A stretch of DNA of 32,908 nucleotides from a bacterium (lineage in GTDB: Bacteria > Zhuqueibacterota > QNDG01). The notes beneath the pieces were generated by a model. That model was not told the DNA's origin. It did not search any database and saw only the letters and a list, made by a program, of their open reading frames with translations. Location: positions 1 to 32,908 of the forward strand of contig JAGGVB010000068.1 of assembly GCA_021158245.1 (NCBI GenBank), in the 5' to 3' direction. The position numbers and the translations under genes were made by a program. This document shows positions 15,701 to 24,344 of the stretch, in pieces. The stretch's first letter is position 1. Every line of letters begins with the position of its first letter.

Positions 15701-16342
15701 GTGAATTCTATGGATACATTTAACATCATAAAACAAACACCGCTCTTTAAAGCCCTTTCTGAAGAGATGGCAGAATCTCTTGCAAATATTGCCCTTAAAA
15801 AAAGAGTATTAAGAAGAGAAATAATATTTTATGAAGGTGATCCCGGATATTCCATTTACGTGCTTATCAGCGGACAGGTGCAGCTGTATAAGACGAGACC
15901 CGGTGGTAAAGAAATTGTTGTAAAGATGATCAAAGAGAAGGAAATGTTCGGAGAAGTTATCCTTTTTGAAGAAAACAGTTATCCCGTAAGCGCAGTCGCT
16001 CTGTCAGACAGCTCTCTTCTTATGCTGCCAAAGCATCAGTTTTCCTGTCTTCTTGAGAAGCCGAGATTCCGTGAAGAATTTATTACCGTACTAATGCATA
16101 AAATGAGGTATCTTACAAATCAGATACAGTACCTTGCAAGTTATGATGTTGAGGAGAGGCTGTTCCGGTTTTTTAATGAACATTTCGGCAAAAAAGATAA
16201 ATTCAAAATAGATATTTCCAAAAAAGATATTGCTTCAATCATAAACACAACTCCCGAAACTCTCTCCCGAGTCTTGCTGAGGTTAAAAAAAGAAAATAAG
16301 ATTGACTGGGACGAAAGCACAATAACCATAAAAAAAGGCTGA
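15701..16342 (+). CDS. Crp/Fnr-family regulator, HcpR-like
   Basis: About 213 residues: a cyclic-nucleotide-type sensor domain (residues 15-115, FYEGDPGYSIYVLISGQVQL), a dimer helix, and a helix-turn-helix (KKDIASIINTTPETLSRVLL, residues 174-193). The recognition helix has E186-x2-S189-R190, the same contacts FNR uses to read TTGAT, and exactly that site lies upstream. The four Fe-S cysteines of FNR are absent, so it is not an oxygen-sensing FNR. HcpR proteins of anaerobes sense NO, probably through haem. The start is either GTG 15701 or ATG 15710; no good ribosome site marks either. It is divergent from frdX-hcp, which supports the HcpR assignment. Confidence 0.85.
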   Translation: MNSMDTFNIIKQTPLFKALSEEMAESLANIALKKRVLRREIIFYEGDPGYSIYVLISGQVQLYKTRPGGKEIVVKMIKEKEMFGEVILFEENSYPVSAVALSDSSLLMLPKHQFSCLLEKPRFREEFITVLMHKMRYLTNQIQYLASYDVEERLFRFFNEHFGKKDKFKIDISKKDIASIINTTPETLSRVLLRLKKENKIDWDESTITIKKG

Positions 16343-16667
16343 AATCAGATTAAGCAGCCAACAGAGCAAATATATTATTCTTGCACCCCCCCGTTAAAGA
16401 AGATGCAGTAACCTCACTAAAATTAATGGCTTTAAAGCAGATATCCCGTACAGCTAAATTGAATACTGAATATAGAGTAGCGTGGCAACATAACAAAAAA
16501 ACATCTGTATATATACTTCATGCAGGCGCAATTGAGATTAAATTTTCGGGGGGTGCAAGTTTTTAAATAAAAAACGTTGATTTTAAACAGATAATTTGAT
16601 ATTATTTATACAGAGAAAATAATTTTTCTATTATAAAATTACTATTGATGAATCCAGGAAAATTAAA
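16343..16667. other. 325-bp intergenic stretch holding a small inverted-repeat element
   Basis: No gene is supported. Most of the stretch is the inverted-repeat-bounded element at 16380-16559. The remainder (16560-16667) is AT-rich leader sequence for the next gene, with AGGAAAA 5 to 12 bases before its ATG. Confidence 0.5.
16380..16559. mobile_element. MITE-like 180-bp element with C/G-tract terminal inverted repeats
   Basis: CTTGCACCCCCCCG at 16380-16393 is mirrored by CGGGGGGTGCAAG at 16547-16559. The arms match apart from one extra C in the tract. The inside (about 150 bp) shows no protein family. A reading frame that happens to span it is not protein-like. No target duplication is obvious in the AT-rich flanks. 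Confidence 0.45.
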
Positions 16668-18017
16668 ATGACATTCAGAAAGTGGGTTAACAAGCTTAAT
16701 GAAACATATATGAGCGGATATACATGGGACATTTATAATGATTCACTAATTAGTGATACATTAACCCGGGATCAAATACTGGCCATACAGTGGCAAAAGC
16801 TTACAGCCATTATTAATCATGTATATGAGAACGTACCTTTTTATCGCAGGCAATGGAAATCTCTCGGCATACACCCCAAAGACATTCATGATTTCACTGA
16901 TTTCAGCAGTAAAATACCCATTGTCACCAAAGAGGATGTCAGAAATAATATTGAGCTGTTTTTTGCAGATAAAATTCGCCCCGGATTATACAAAGTTAAT
17001 ACATCAGGATCAACCGGAATCCCCGGCACATTTTATCATGACAGTTATTCACGCAGTTATGCAATAGCAATGCGATACAGGGGCAGAAACTGGTGGAATG
17101 TATCCCCAACCGATAATGAAATCAGAATCTGGGGAAGATCAACTTCTTTCAGCCCCTCCCTGAAAGTACGCACAAAAGACAAACTTAAACGATTTAAAGA
17201 TCGTCTGATAGGCGTCAGATATTTATCTACTTTTTATATGCATGAAGAAAAACTGGATTACTGGCTGAATGCAATAAGACAGCATAATCCTGTCGTTATT
17301 TTAGGATATGCCTCGGCCATTTATACTTTTTCAAAATACCTTAAAAATAAAAATATCAATCTTTTTGACCTACCATTAAAAGTAATAACATACACCTCAG
17401 ATTCTTTCTATGATCACCAGAAAGACTTAACACGCCAGGTATTTTGTAAAAATATTGCTTCTGAATACGGATCAGTGGAGATTGGAATTATCGGATTTGA
17501 GGCGCCTTGTGGAAATATCCATATAATGGACGACGCTGTATATCTGGAAAGCATAGAATTTAACGATGAAAAAAATCAATTAGTCGTAACAAATTTAGAG
17601 AATTTTTCTTTCCCTTTAATCAGATACCATACTCAGGACACAGGAACAGTATCTCAAAAAACATGTTCCTGTGAAAGTCCTTTAAACATAATGCACCTTG
17701 AACAGGGCCGTATTTTTGACTTTTTTTATAATGCAAAAGGTGAATTAATTGATCCTGCCAGCATTGACCACGCTGTAAACAGGCCTTTATACACTGAAAA
17801 AGGATGCCGGAGATATCAAGTTATTCAGCAGACAATGGATCAGATTGATGTAATAATTGAATCTTCTTTTCCTGTCTCTGATAATGCAAAAGCAGCTATT
17901 ATAAATAATCTTAATAATCTGATAGGCAAAGATATTTCTGTCAATATTTTCCGGTCAGATCACATAACACCCGAGAAGTCAGGGAAGTTTAAATTTATTA
18001 TTTCGCATTTGCATTAA
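16668..18017 (+). CDS. PaaK/CapK-like adenylate-forming enzyme
   Basis: The 449-residue enzyme belongs to the phenylacetate-CoA-ligase-like / CapK branch of the ANL superfamily. The ATP-binding loop is VNTSGSTGIPG (about residues 110-120), with ASEYGSVEIG and RYHTQDTG further on and a small C-terminal domain containing the Lys-rich SGKFKFI end. Its N-terminus (HVYENVPFYRRQWKSLGI) is diagnostic of the CapK/PaaK group. Members activate a carboxylic acid with ATP, and many lie in polysaccharide or lipid gene clusters; the substrate here is unknown. AGGAAAA precedes the ATG. The next gene, a UPF0104 membrane protein, starts 46 bp downstream in the same direction, so the two are likely co-transcribed. 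Confidence 0.85.
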   Translation: MTFRKWVNKLNETYMSGYTWDIYNDSLISDTLTRDQILAIQWQKLTAIINHVYENVPFYRRQWKSLGIHPKDIHDFTDFSSKIPIVTKEDVRNNIELFFADKIRPGLYKVNTSGSTGIPGTFYHDSYSRSYAIAMRYRGRNWWNVSPTDNEIRIWGRSTSFSPSLKVRTKDKLKRFKDRLIGVRYLSTFYMHEEKLDYWLNAIRQHNPVVILGYASAIYTFSKYLKNKNINLFDLPLKVITYTSDSFYDHQKDLTRQVFCKNIASEYGSVEIGIIGFEAPCGNIHIMDDAVYLESIEFNDEKNQLVVTNLENFSFPLIRYHTQDTGTVSQKTCSCESPLNIMHLEQGRIFDFFYNAKGELIDPASIDHAVNRPLYTEKGCRRYQVIQQTMDQIDVIIESSFPVSDNAKAAIINNLNNLIGKDISVNIFRSDHITPEKSGKFKFIISHLH

Positions 18018-18063
18018 AAATATATTTTTACGTTATTATTAACTGGGAAAAACGGATAACCGA

Positions 18064-19083
18064 ATGTCAGAAAACAATAATAAAAAAACTCTTTATCAAG
18101 CAGTACGGATAATATCAAGCATAGGGCTTATTTCAATTATCTTATTAAAAACAAATTTTCATGATCTATTCAAAGTAATTAAAACTGTAAATCCGGTTTT
18201 TCTTCTTCTCGCAATGTTATTCATGTTCTGTGAAATACTATTAATGTCTTTAAGAATGCACTATTTGTTGAAAATAAAATCAATGAAGGTACCTTTTTAC
18301 GCATTAATAAAATTTAACATGATGGGAAGTTTTGTCGGCAATTTCCTGCCCACAAAACTTGGCGTTGACGGATTAAGGACCTATTTTCTTGCAAAATATA
18401 CAAAACAGACAGTGCACAGTATTTCACTTATTACATTTGATAAATTTCTTAATATTATTGTTGTTACAATATTTGCTACTTTAAGTTTTGTCTTTGCAGG
18501 CTATTATAAAAGGTTTCCCTCATTCGGGGTCCTTATTTTAACAATGATTACCGGAATATTTTTGGTTTTGTTTCTTGTAAGAGAGAAATCCGGAATAAAA
18601 GTAAAGGACTATTTAAAACGTAAAAAATGGTCTGGAAAAATTGTTGCTTTTATTAATGAGTTTTCAGGCTCTTTTGCACAACTACACTACAATAAACACA
18701 AACTATTGATAATTTTTATCTTAGGTATATTTTTTCAAATAAACCGAATTATTACAACGTATTTTTTTGCAAGAGCAGTAAATATCAATGTTGATTTTAT
18801 GTATTTTTTTCTCATTGTCCCCATAATAATGATTCTTGGCATGCTGCCATTCTCTTTTGCCGGAATCGGAATAACTCAATTCAGCGCAGTCCAGTTTTTT
18901 AAGCTTGTGGGAATACAAACCGAGTCTTCTCTTGGTTTTACGATGATTATATATTTCTCCAGAATTGTAATTGCCTTTCCAGGGCTTTACTTTTTTTACA
19001 AAGAAGGCATGGGCACACTTATGGAATCTGTTTCCAAAATCGGTAAACAGTGGACAAAAAGAAATGAATCTGATTCAGAATGA
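18064..19083 (+). CDS. UPF0104 / lysylphosphatidylglycerol-synthase-TM family membrane protein (1)
   Basis: The 339-residue protein has about eight hydrophobic segments, starting with one at residues 15-25 and ending with LYFFYKEGMGTLMES. The segment FVGNFLPTKLGVDGLRTYFL and the later PFSFAGIGITQFSAVQFF are the two signature loops of the family (MprF flippase domain, AglD). These proteins are thought to flip or help transfer lipid-linked groups. A paralogue lies at 23304-24344. It follows the adenylating enzyme closely and ends just before a strong bidirectional terminator. Confidence 0.85.
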   Translation: MSENNNKKTLYQAVRIISSIGLISIILLKTNFHDLFKVIKTVNPVFLLLAMLFMFCEILLMSLRMHYLLKIKSMKVPFYALIKFNMMGSFVGNFLPTKLGVDGLRTYFLAKYTKQTVHSISLITFDKFLNIIVVTIFATLSFVFAGYYKRFPSFGVLILTMITGIFLVLFLVREKSGIKVKDYLKRKKWSGKIVAFINEFSGSFAQLHYNKHKLLIIFILGIFFQINRIITTYFFARAVNINVDFMYFFLIVPIIMILGMLPFSFAGIGITQFSAVQFFKLVGIQTESSLGFTMIIYFSRIVIAFPGLYFFYKEGMGTLMESVSKIGKQWTKRNESDSE

Positions 19084-19107
19084 TACCGGGCTGTTCAAAA
19101 TATTCAC

Positions 19108-19147
19108 ATTTAAAAGAGGCGGCTTTATAAGGCCGCCTCTTTTAAAT
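19108..19147. terminator. Bidirectional rho-independent terminator
   Basis: A perfect 16-bp stem (ATTTAAAAGAGGCGGC at 19108-19123 with its complement at 19132-19147) and an 8-base loop has T-runs in both directions. It lies between the convergent UPF0104 gene and S9 peptidase gene and would end both. Confidence 0.9.
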
Positions 19148-19155
19148 TTTGATTC

Positions 19156-22104
19156 TTAAGTTTCCTTAATCTTTTTATCTTCTGATTTCTCAGCTTTTTT
19201 CTTCTCCTTCTCAGGGGGATTAAGCAGCTTTACCCTATCTTTAAGATGTTCTTTTATCTTCAGATACGGCACGCCTTTTTCCCACCATTCCGGAGCAGGA
19301 GCATCTTTTAAATAATGGTCAAAAAATTCTTTCATCCTGACCATATAATCTTTACGGTTTTCCATCTTTCTAAGGCCATGATTTTCACCTTTATACTCCA
19401 GCAAAACAACGGGTTTTTTAAGCCGCCGCAGAGTATTAAAATATTCAATCCCCTGATTCCAGTCAACAGCTCCGTCCTTATCATTATGAAGAATAATAAG
19501 TGGAGTAACAACCTTTTCAGCATGGTATACAGGTGAGTTTCTTGTATAAGCATCAAGATTATCCCAGAAACCGCCGTAAAATCTGCCCTGGCTGGATTCA
19601 AAAATAGCCATGTTTCCGCCTCCTGAATTCCAGTAGATAGAGGAATACATACTTATCATATTTGTAAGAGGAGCACCTGCTACTGCTGCTTTAAATATCG
19701 GTGTCTGAGTAATATCAAAAGCCGTCTGATAACCTCCCCATGAATGCCCATGAATTCCGATATGATCTTTATCAACAATTCCGGTTTTAATTGCAGCTTT
19801 TACAGCAGGAACAATACATCCTGCAGAAGACATCCCCGGATCATTTATCTTAAAAGTAATGTCCGGAGTCAGAACCGCATAACCATTACTTGTGTAAAAC
19901 GCTTGATTAAAACCTCCCCATGCTATGCCGGGCATAGGATAGTTATTCGCTCTCTGGGACAGTTTTTCGTACATGTATACAATTGTAGGATAACTCTTGC
20001 CCTTTTCGTAATTAGCAGGCAGGTAAAGTGCTCCCTGCAGTTTTTGTCCGCGGTCATTGATAAAATCAACAAGCTTGACTCCTGCAGACCAGCAGAACTC
20101 TTTTTGCTGAGGATTTGCATTTGTTATACGTTTTCCGTTCTGCAGGTTATTGCCTGCAACATAGTAATCCGGAAAATCATGATTCGTTTCTCTTGTGTAA
20201 AGAAAGACATTTTGGTTCTTTGCTTTAAGAAGCCTGCTGAATGAAGCATTCCCCCACAGCAGCCTCTTCGGTCCCGGCCTGCCTTTGTCAATTTTCACAA
20301 TTCCCTTTTTTTTGGTCCATTCTCCGTATACGGTAAAATACTGAGGTTTTGAGAAATCAACTCCCTTTTCTTTGTGATAAATTCTGAAACGATATTGATA
20401 GCGCAGAGAATCTTTTCTGCCGTTAAGAGTAAGATTTACTCCATGCCCTCCGTGAACCGGTACTGACCAGATATCCCAGTTATCGTTTAAAAGAACGCCC
20501 TTGCCGTTTTTTAGCCACGACATAAAACGCGTGGGAGGATTCTTTACGTTGTGATCATCTTCCGTATTAATAAAAGAAACAGGAAGATTTTTTGTTATAT
20601 TGTATGATCTGGAATTTAGCATATCATAAGTATAAAAATTCCCTTCTTTATAATAGATAAAATGTGTACCATCAGGAGAAGGGCTGTAATCCCATCTGCT
20701 CTTTTTTAAAACGAGTTTACGCTTTCCTGTTTTAAGGTCCAACACATATACATCTCTGTAAAAGCGGCCGTCAAGATTGCCCATTAATTCATAAGCGTTG
20801 TCATCATATCCAAGTGCATAATGTCCCTTTGGAGCTGCTTCTACTCTTCTTATATCATCATCTGCAAGACGGAAGAATTTTTTCTCTTTTACTCTGTAAA
20901 TTGAGAGATAACTGTATTTCTTGTCTCTCTGCTCTTCCACCCACTGCTGAGACTGGAGTCTTTTATCCTTCCAGTGCCAGATAACCATGTCTGGCAGTTT
21001 GGGTTCATCTTCCTTCTTTTCCCCCATTTCCTTACTGCCTTTTTTATCTTTGCCTTCCTTCTTGTCTTCAGCCTCTTTTGCTTTCTTTTTCTCCTCTTCT
21101 CTCTTCTTTTCGGCTTTATCTGTCAGCTCGGTTTTATTTATCCCGAAAATAATTGCAGAGAGATCTTCTGTCCATTCAGGGGCTCTGTTATGGCTGATAG
21201 TCATATTTTCAGGAAAGGATGCGTCTTTGAGCGGATTATAAACTATTTTTACAGGGGATTTTTTTGAAAAATCACAGAACCCGATTAGTGTGTAGAGTTT
21301 ATCCTTGTAATCTTCATTTTTCTTGCCTTTAAGCACAGCAAAAGCATCACCCTTTTCTGTCCAGCTTAATTTTTCAAAAACTGCCATATCATTATCAAGG
21401 GACTGCAGCACTCCTGTGTACATATTTCGCAGAAGAATACCGTTGCCTTTTTTACCTTCAGCATCTACAACCATTGAAAGCCATTTACCATACTTGTCAA
21501 ATTGAAACTCAGAGATGCTTCCAAAAAACAGACTCTTGCTGTTATTAAGATTGTAAAGAAGCAGCCCTGCCCCTTTTGCCTTGTCTTTTGATTTTGAAGA
21601 ATTCTCGGATGAATACTCTTTCAATGCTATCCAGTCAGGATTTTCTCCTGAAAATTCAAAATTCTGTATTTTATCAAAAGTTGTGTCTTTTCCTGTAGTT
21701 AAATTTACAAGACACAACTTATCGTAAAGTTTTTTCCTCGTCTTTTTTGATGCTTTAACTGCTTTTGTTGCAGGAGATATTGCAAATGCCGCCCACTTTG
21801 AATCAAATGAAAATAATATTTTTGTGCCGTACCCCTTTTTACCTGCTTCAAATTTATATTCAGTTGTATCTGCAGTATTTCTTAATATAACTTTACTATC
21901 GCCTTCATTAGGTGATAAAACATATCCGAACCATTTGCCGTTATTTGATACTATTGCCGAACGAATACTTTCCCATTTTGCAATATCCCAGATTGCAAGT
22001 GGCTTCTTTTTAATACTCTGCCCTTTTTCCGCAAAGACTGAAAGATTGAAAATAAATAAAATCGCCAGTAAAATTGGTAAATATCGCTTTCCTATTCGTT
22101 TCAT
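19156..22104 (-). CDS. Secreted S9 (prolyl oligopeptidase family) serine peptidase
   Basis: The 982-residue protein has an N-terminal signal peptide (KRYLPILLAILFIFNLSVFA), a long beta-propeller region and a C-terminal alpha/beta hydrolase. The nucleophile elbow is HGHSWGGY with Ser788. Asp877 in HNDKDGAVDW and His909 in GENHG complete the triad. It should cleave peptides in the periplasm or outside the cell. An insert of Lys/Glu-rich low complexity (about residues 326-368) interrupts the propeller, and a second charged tail ends the protein. GGGAGA lies 8 bases before the ATG. It is unlike its lipid-related neighbours and is transcribed on its own. Confidence 0.9.
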   Translation of the reverse strand: MKRIGKRYLPILLAILFIFNLSVFAEKGQSIKKKPLAIWDIAKWESIRSAIVSNNGKWFGYVLSPNEGDSKVILRNTADTTEYKFEAGKKGYGTKILFSFDSKWAAFAISPATKAVKASKKTRKKLYDKLCLVNLTTGKDTTFDKIQNFEFSGENPDWIALKEYSSENSSKSKDKAKGAGLLLYNLNNSKSLFFGSISEFQFDKYGKWLSMVVDAEGKKGNGILLRNMYTGVLQSLDNDMAVFEKLSWTEKGDAFAVLKGKKNEDYKDKLYTLIGFCDFSKKSPVKIVYNPLKDASFPENMTISHNRAPEWTEDLSAIIFGINKTELTDKAEKKREEEKKKAKEAEDKKEGKDKKGSKEMGEKKEDEPKLPDMVIWHWKDKRLQSQQWVEEQRDKKYSYLSIYRVKEKKFFRLADDDIRRVEAAPKGHYALGYDDNAYELMGNLDGRFYRDVYVLDLKTGKRKLVLKKSRWDYSPSPDGTHFIYYKEGNFYTYDMLNSRSYNITKNLPVSFINTEDDHNVKNPPTRFMSWLKNGKGVLLNDNWDIWSVPVHGGHGVNLTLNGRKDSLRYQYRFRIYHKEKGVDFSKPQYFTVYGEWTKKKGIVKIDKGRPGPKRLLWGNASFSRLLKAKNQNVFLYTRETNHDFPDYYVAGNNLQNGKRITNANPQQKEFCWSAGVKLVDFINDRGQKLQGALYLPANYEKGKSYPTIVYMYEKLSQRANNYPMPGIAWGGFNQAFYTSNGYAVLTPDITFKINDPGMSSAGCIVPAVKAAIKTGIVDKDHIGIHGHSWGGYQTAFDITQTPIFKAAVAGAPLTNMISMYSSIYWNSGGGNMAIFESSQGRFYGGFWDNLDAYTRNSPVYHAEKVVTPLIILHNDKDGAVDWNQGIEYFNTLRRLKKPVVLLEYKGENHGLRKMENRKDYMVRMKEFFDHYLKDAPAPEWWEKGVPYLKIKEHLKDRVKLLNPPEKEKKKAEKSEDKKIKET

Positions 22105-22170
22105 TTGTTATCTCCCATTTTAATTGAACTATCTTTTTGATTATAATTATTATTAACAAACGGCATCATA

Positions 22171-22186
22171 TTTTGTACGTACAAAA
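22171..22186. promoter_or_regulatory. Perfect 16-bp palindrome, operator candidate
   Basis: TTTTGTACGTACAAAA is a perfect palindrome in the intergenic region between the divergent peptidase and CDP-alcohol phosphotransferase genes, 67 bp from one start and 168 bp from the other. The shape resembles GntR- or TetR-type operators. No regulator gene is adjacent. Confidence 0.5.
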
Positions 22187-22353
22187 ATACCGAATGTTTT
22201 AAAAAACTTCCGCCTTTCTGTTATATCTATCTTCTCTTGCATAAATATCTTTTAATAATTAATCTGTCTGCAGATTTTATTTGTATTTACAAACTTTTTT
22301 TGTATATTTTGTGTCTTGATGCATACAGATAAAAATAATAAAAATGGAAAACA

Positions 22354-23307
22354 ATGAAACATGGATTAAAAAAAAGTTTTGCCCGTTCTATCAAACCGGT
22401 TGAGACTGAAGAACCAATAGATCTTTTTATATTCAGGCCAATCGGCCTGATGCTAGTAATGATTTTAAAAGATTTACCAATATCTCCGAACGTAATTACT
22501 GTATTCTCATCTATTACAGGATTAGCTTCAGGTTATTTCTTTGCTCAGGCAACACCTTTATCTGCCATGCAAGGAGCATTTTTTTTAATCCTTACGAATA
22601 TTCTGGACTGCACAGACGGCCAGCTTGCCCGGTTCAGGGGCACAAGTTCAAGGCTCGGTAAAACACTTGACGGTATAGGCGATAGTGTAACTTACTTTTC
22701 CATAACTGCAGGGGTTACTATCAGCATGATTCACAACAGCAGCATACAGCCGTGGCTATTGTGGGTGTTTGCCGTGATTGCACTTATAAATGAAGTCATA
22801 CACATACATCTTTTTGATCATTTTAAAAACGAATTAATCTTCTATTCAATACCGGAATACCATGAAAAACTTGAAAGTATTGAATCATTAAAAAACCATA
22901 AAAAAACCCCGGAATATATTGCCTCAAGTAAAATACACAAATTTTCCTTTTCAGCATATTTAATCTATTATATAATAGAAGAGACTCTGTCTATGCTTGC
23001 ACACCCCAAAAATTACAAAGGCTTTCTCGGATGGTATGAAACAGATTCAATAACACCGGAGGAAGTTAAGCAATCATTCCGGAAGAATTACCTCCAATAC
23101 AATAATCTGATGGTCAGAGGATGGAGCCTCCTCGGTGCAACAGCACATATTTCAGTATTTATTATTGCAGGGCTTCTTAACCGTTTGGACCTTGTATTTT
23201 GGGTTATATGTGTTCCTTTTAATATATGGCTTGTTTTTTTAATAATTGCCCAAAGAACTATTTTCCATTATGAATTGAGGAATGCTGATAAAATAATTTC
23301 AGGTTAA
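22354..23307 (+). CDS. CDP-alcohol phosphotransferase family enzyme
   Basis: The 317-residue membrane enzyme carries the complete family signature D85-x2-DG-x2-AR-x8-G102-x3-D106-x3-D110 (DCTDGQLAR ... GKTLDGIGD). It would move a phospho-alcohol group from a CDP-activated donor to an acceptor alcohol, releasing CMP. An insert of about 90 residues between the catalytic helices and the last membrane helices (HEKLESIESLKNHKKTPEYI) is soluble and charged; it is longer than in PgsA or PssA. The ribosome site is weak. It ends convergently with the second UPF0104 gene, stops overlapping by 4 bp. The neighbouring cytidylyltransferase-like gene suggests the donor is made locally. Confidence 0.85.
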   Translation: MKHGLKKSFARSIKPVETEEPIDLFIFRPIGLMLVMILKDLPISPNVITVFSSITGLASGYFFAQATPLSAMQGAFFLILTNILDCTDGQLARFRGTSSRLGKTLDGIGDSVTYFSITAGVTISMIHNSSIQPWLLWVFAVIALINEVIHIHLFDHFKNELIFYSIPEYHEKLESIESLKNHKKTPEYIASSKIHKFSFSAYLIYYIIEETLSMLAHPKNYKGFLGWYETDSITPEEVKQSFRKNYLQYNNLMVRGWSLLGATAHISVFIIAGLLNRLDLVFWVICVPFNIWLVFLIIAQRTIFHYELRNADKIISG

Positions 23308-24344
23308 TCAGCTTCCTGCAGTTCCTCTGGTTTTTTTACCAGAATATCTGAAAAATACTTTGCAGTTACAAAACCGCCTAATATTGCTGTTAAAAACTGG
23401 TAGAAGAAGCGCCACAGAAGTACAGCAACTCCAAGAAGATATTTTGGCACTGCTCCTGCAAAAATAATTACAAATATCACTTCTCCCAATCCGGATGTAC
23501 CCGGAGTAGGCATAAACACAATAAGAAACAGCAACAATGCACTTAAAGCAAATCCTTTAACATAAGGCAATGATATTCCCAAACCGCTGAATATTGCCCA
23601 CAGCATTGCAACCTGAGTCAGATACATCATTCCGCTTAAAAATGTCCCGGCTGTAAAATAACCAAACCCCGTACCAAAAAACTGCCGGAAACTGGCACGT
23701 GCAACTAATATCTCTCTTGATGATTTTTCAATGAAATTTTTCTTATCTTTAATAATATGCAGTCGTTTAAGTATGTGTGCCGCCATACCTGCAAATTTAA
23801 TGACTATATTCGGGCGTAAAAGTCCGGCGACTGCAATGAAACCAAATGCTATAAAAAGTCCGCCGGTAATCAGAAATATTATTCTGAGGCTCTGTATACT
23901 CGTAATTAACCGCCCGAAAAACAGCAGAGAAAAAATGGCTCCAGAAAACACAAACAACGCCATTGTCAGAACTCTTGTTATTACTACTGAAGTGCCCTTG
24001 CCGCTTGATATACCCTCTTTCCTCAATACATAAACCATAAAAGGCTGGCCGCCAAAGCTGAATGGTGTAATTAAATTGAAAAATACAATTAATGCGGACA
24101 ATTTGACAGCTTCAAAAAATTTAATTGTTTCGCCTGTTCCTTTAACAAAAAATAACAGCCTTAAGCCATCAATAAATAATTCGGTAAAATACAGGCCTAT
24201 GACTAACAACAGATATCTGATATCTATTGATTTAACAGCCTTGTATGTTTCACTGTTTGCAGTAAACAGAAAAATCAATACAATTGTAATAAAACTCAGC
24301 CCTAAAAAAATGAGCAGTCTTCGCATGTTCAGGGATAATTTCAT
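23304..24344 (-). CDS. UPF0104 / lysylphosphatidylglycerol-synthase-TM family membrane protein (2)
   Basis: The 346-residue protein has eight or so hydrophobic segments. The family loops are FNLITPFSFGGQPFMVYVLR and MPTPGTSGLGEVIF, clearer matches to the MprF/AglD core than in the paralogue at 18064. Role inferred: flipping or transfer of a lipid headgroup at the inner membrane. Its start overlaps the end of the nucleotidyltransferase gene by 4 bases, which indicates translational coupling and a shared pathway. The paralogue pair in one cluster is notable. Confidence 0.87.
   Translation of the reverse strand: MKLSLNMRRLLIFLGLSFITIVLIFLFTANSETYKAVKSIDIRYLLLVIGLYFTELFIDGLRLLFFVKGTGETIKFFEAVKLSALIVFFNLITPFSFGGQPFMVYVLRKEGISSGKGTSVVITRVLTMALFVFSGAIFSLLFFGRLITSIQSLRIIFLITGGLFIAFGFIAVAGLLRPNIVIKFAGMAAHILKRLHIIKDKKNFIEKSSREILVARASFRQFFGTGFGYFTAGTFLSGMMYLTQVAMLWAIFSGLGISLPYVKGFALSALLLFLIVFMPTPGTSGLGEVIFVIIFAGAVPKYLLGVAVLLWRFFYQFLTAILGGFVTAKYFSDILVKKPEELQEAD

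Noticed and set aside
16381-16566. 61-codon open frame spanning the inverted-repeat element
   Set aside because: No ribosome site or family resemblance, and its ends are simply the inverted repeats; chance frame.
20974-21267. Hydrophobic plus-strand frames opposite the S9 peptidase
   Set aside because: They are the antisense of the Lys/Glu-rich insert, which reads as Phe/Leu/Ser on the other strand.
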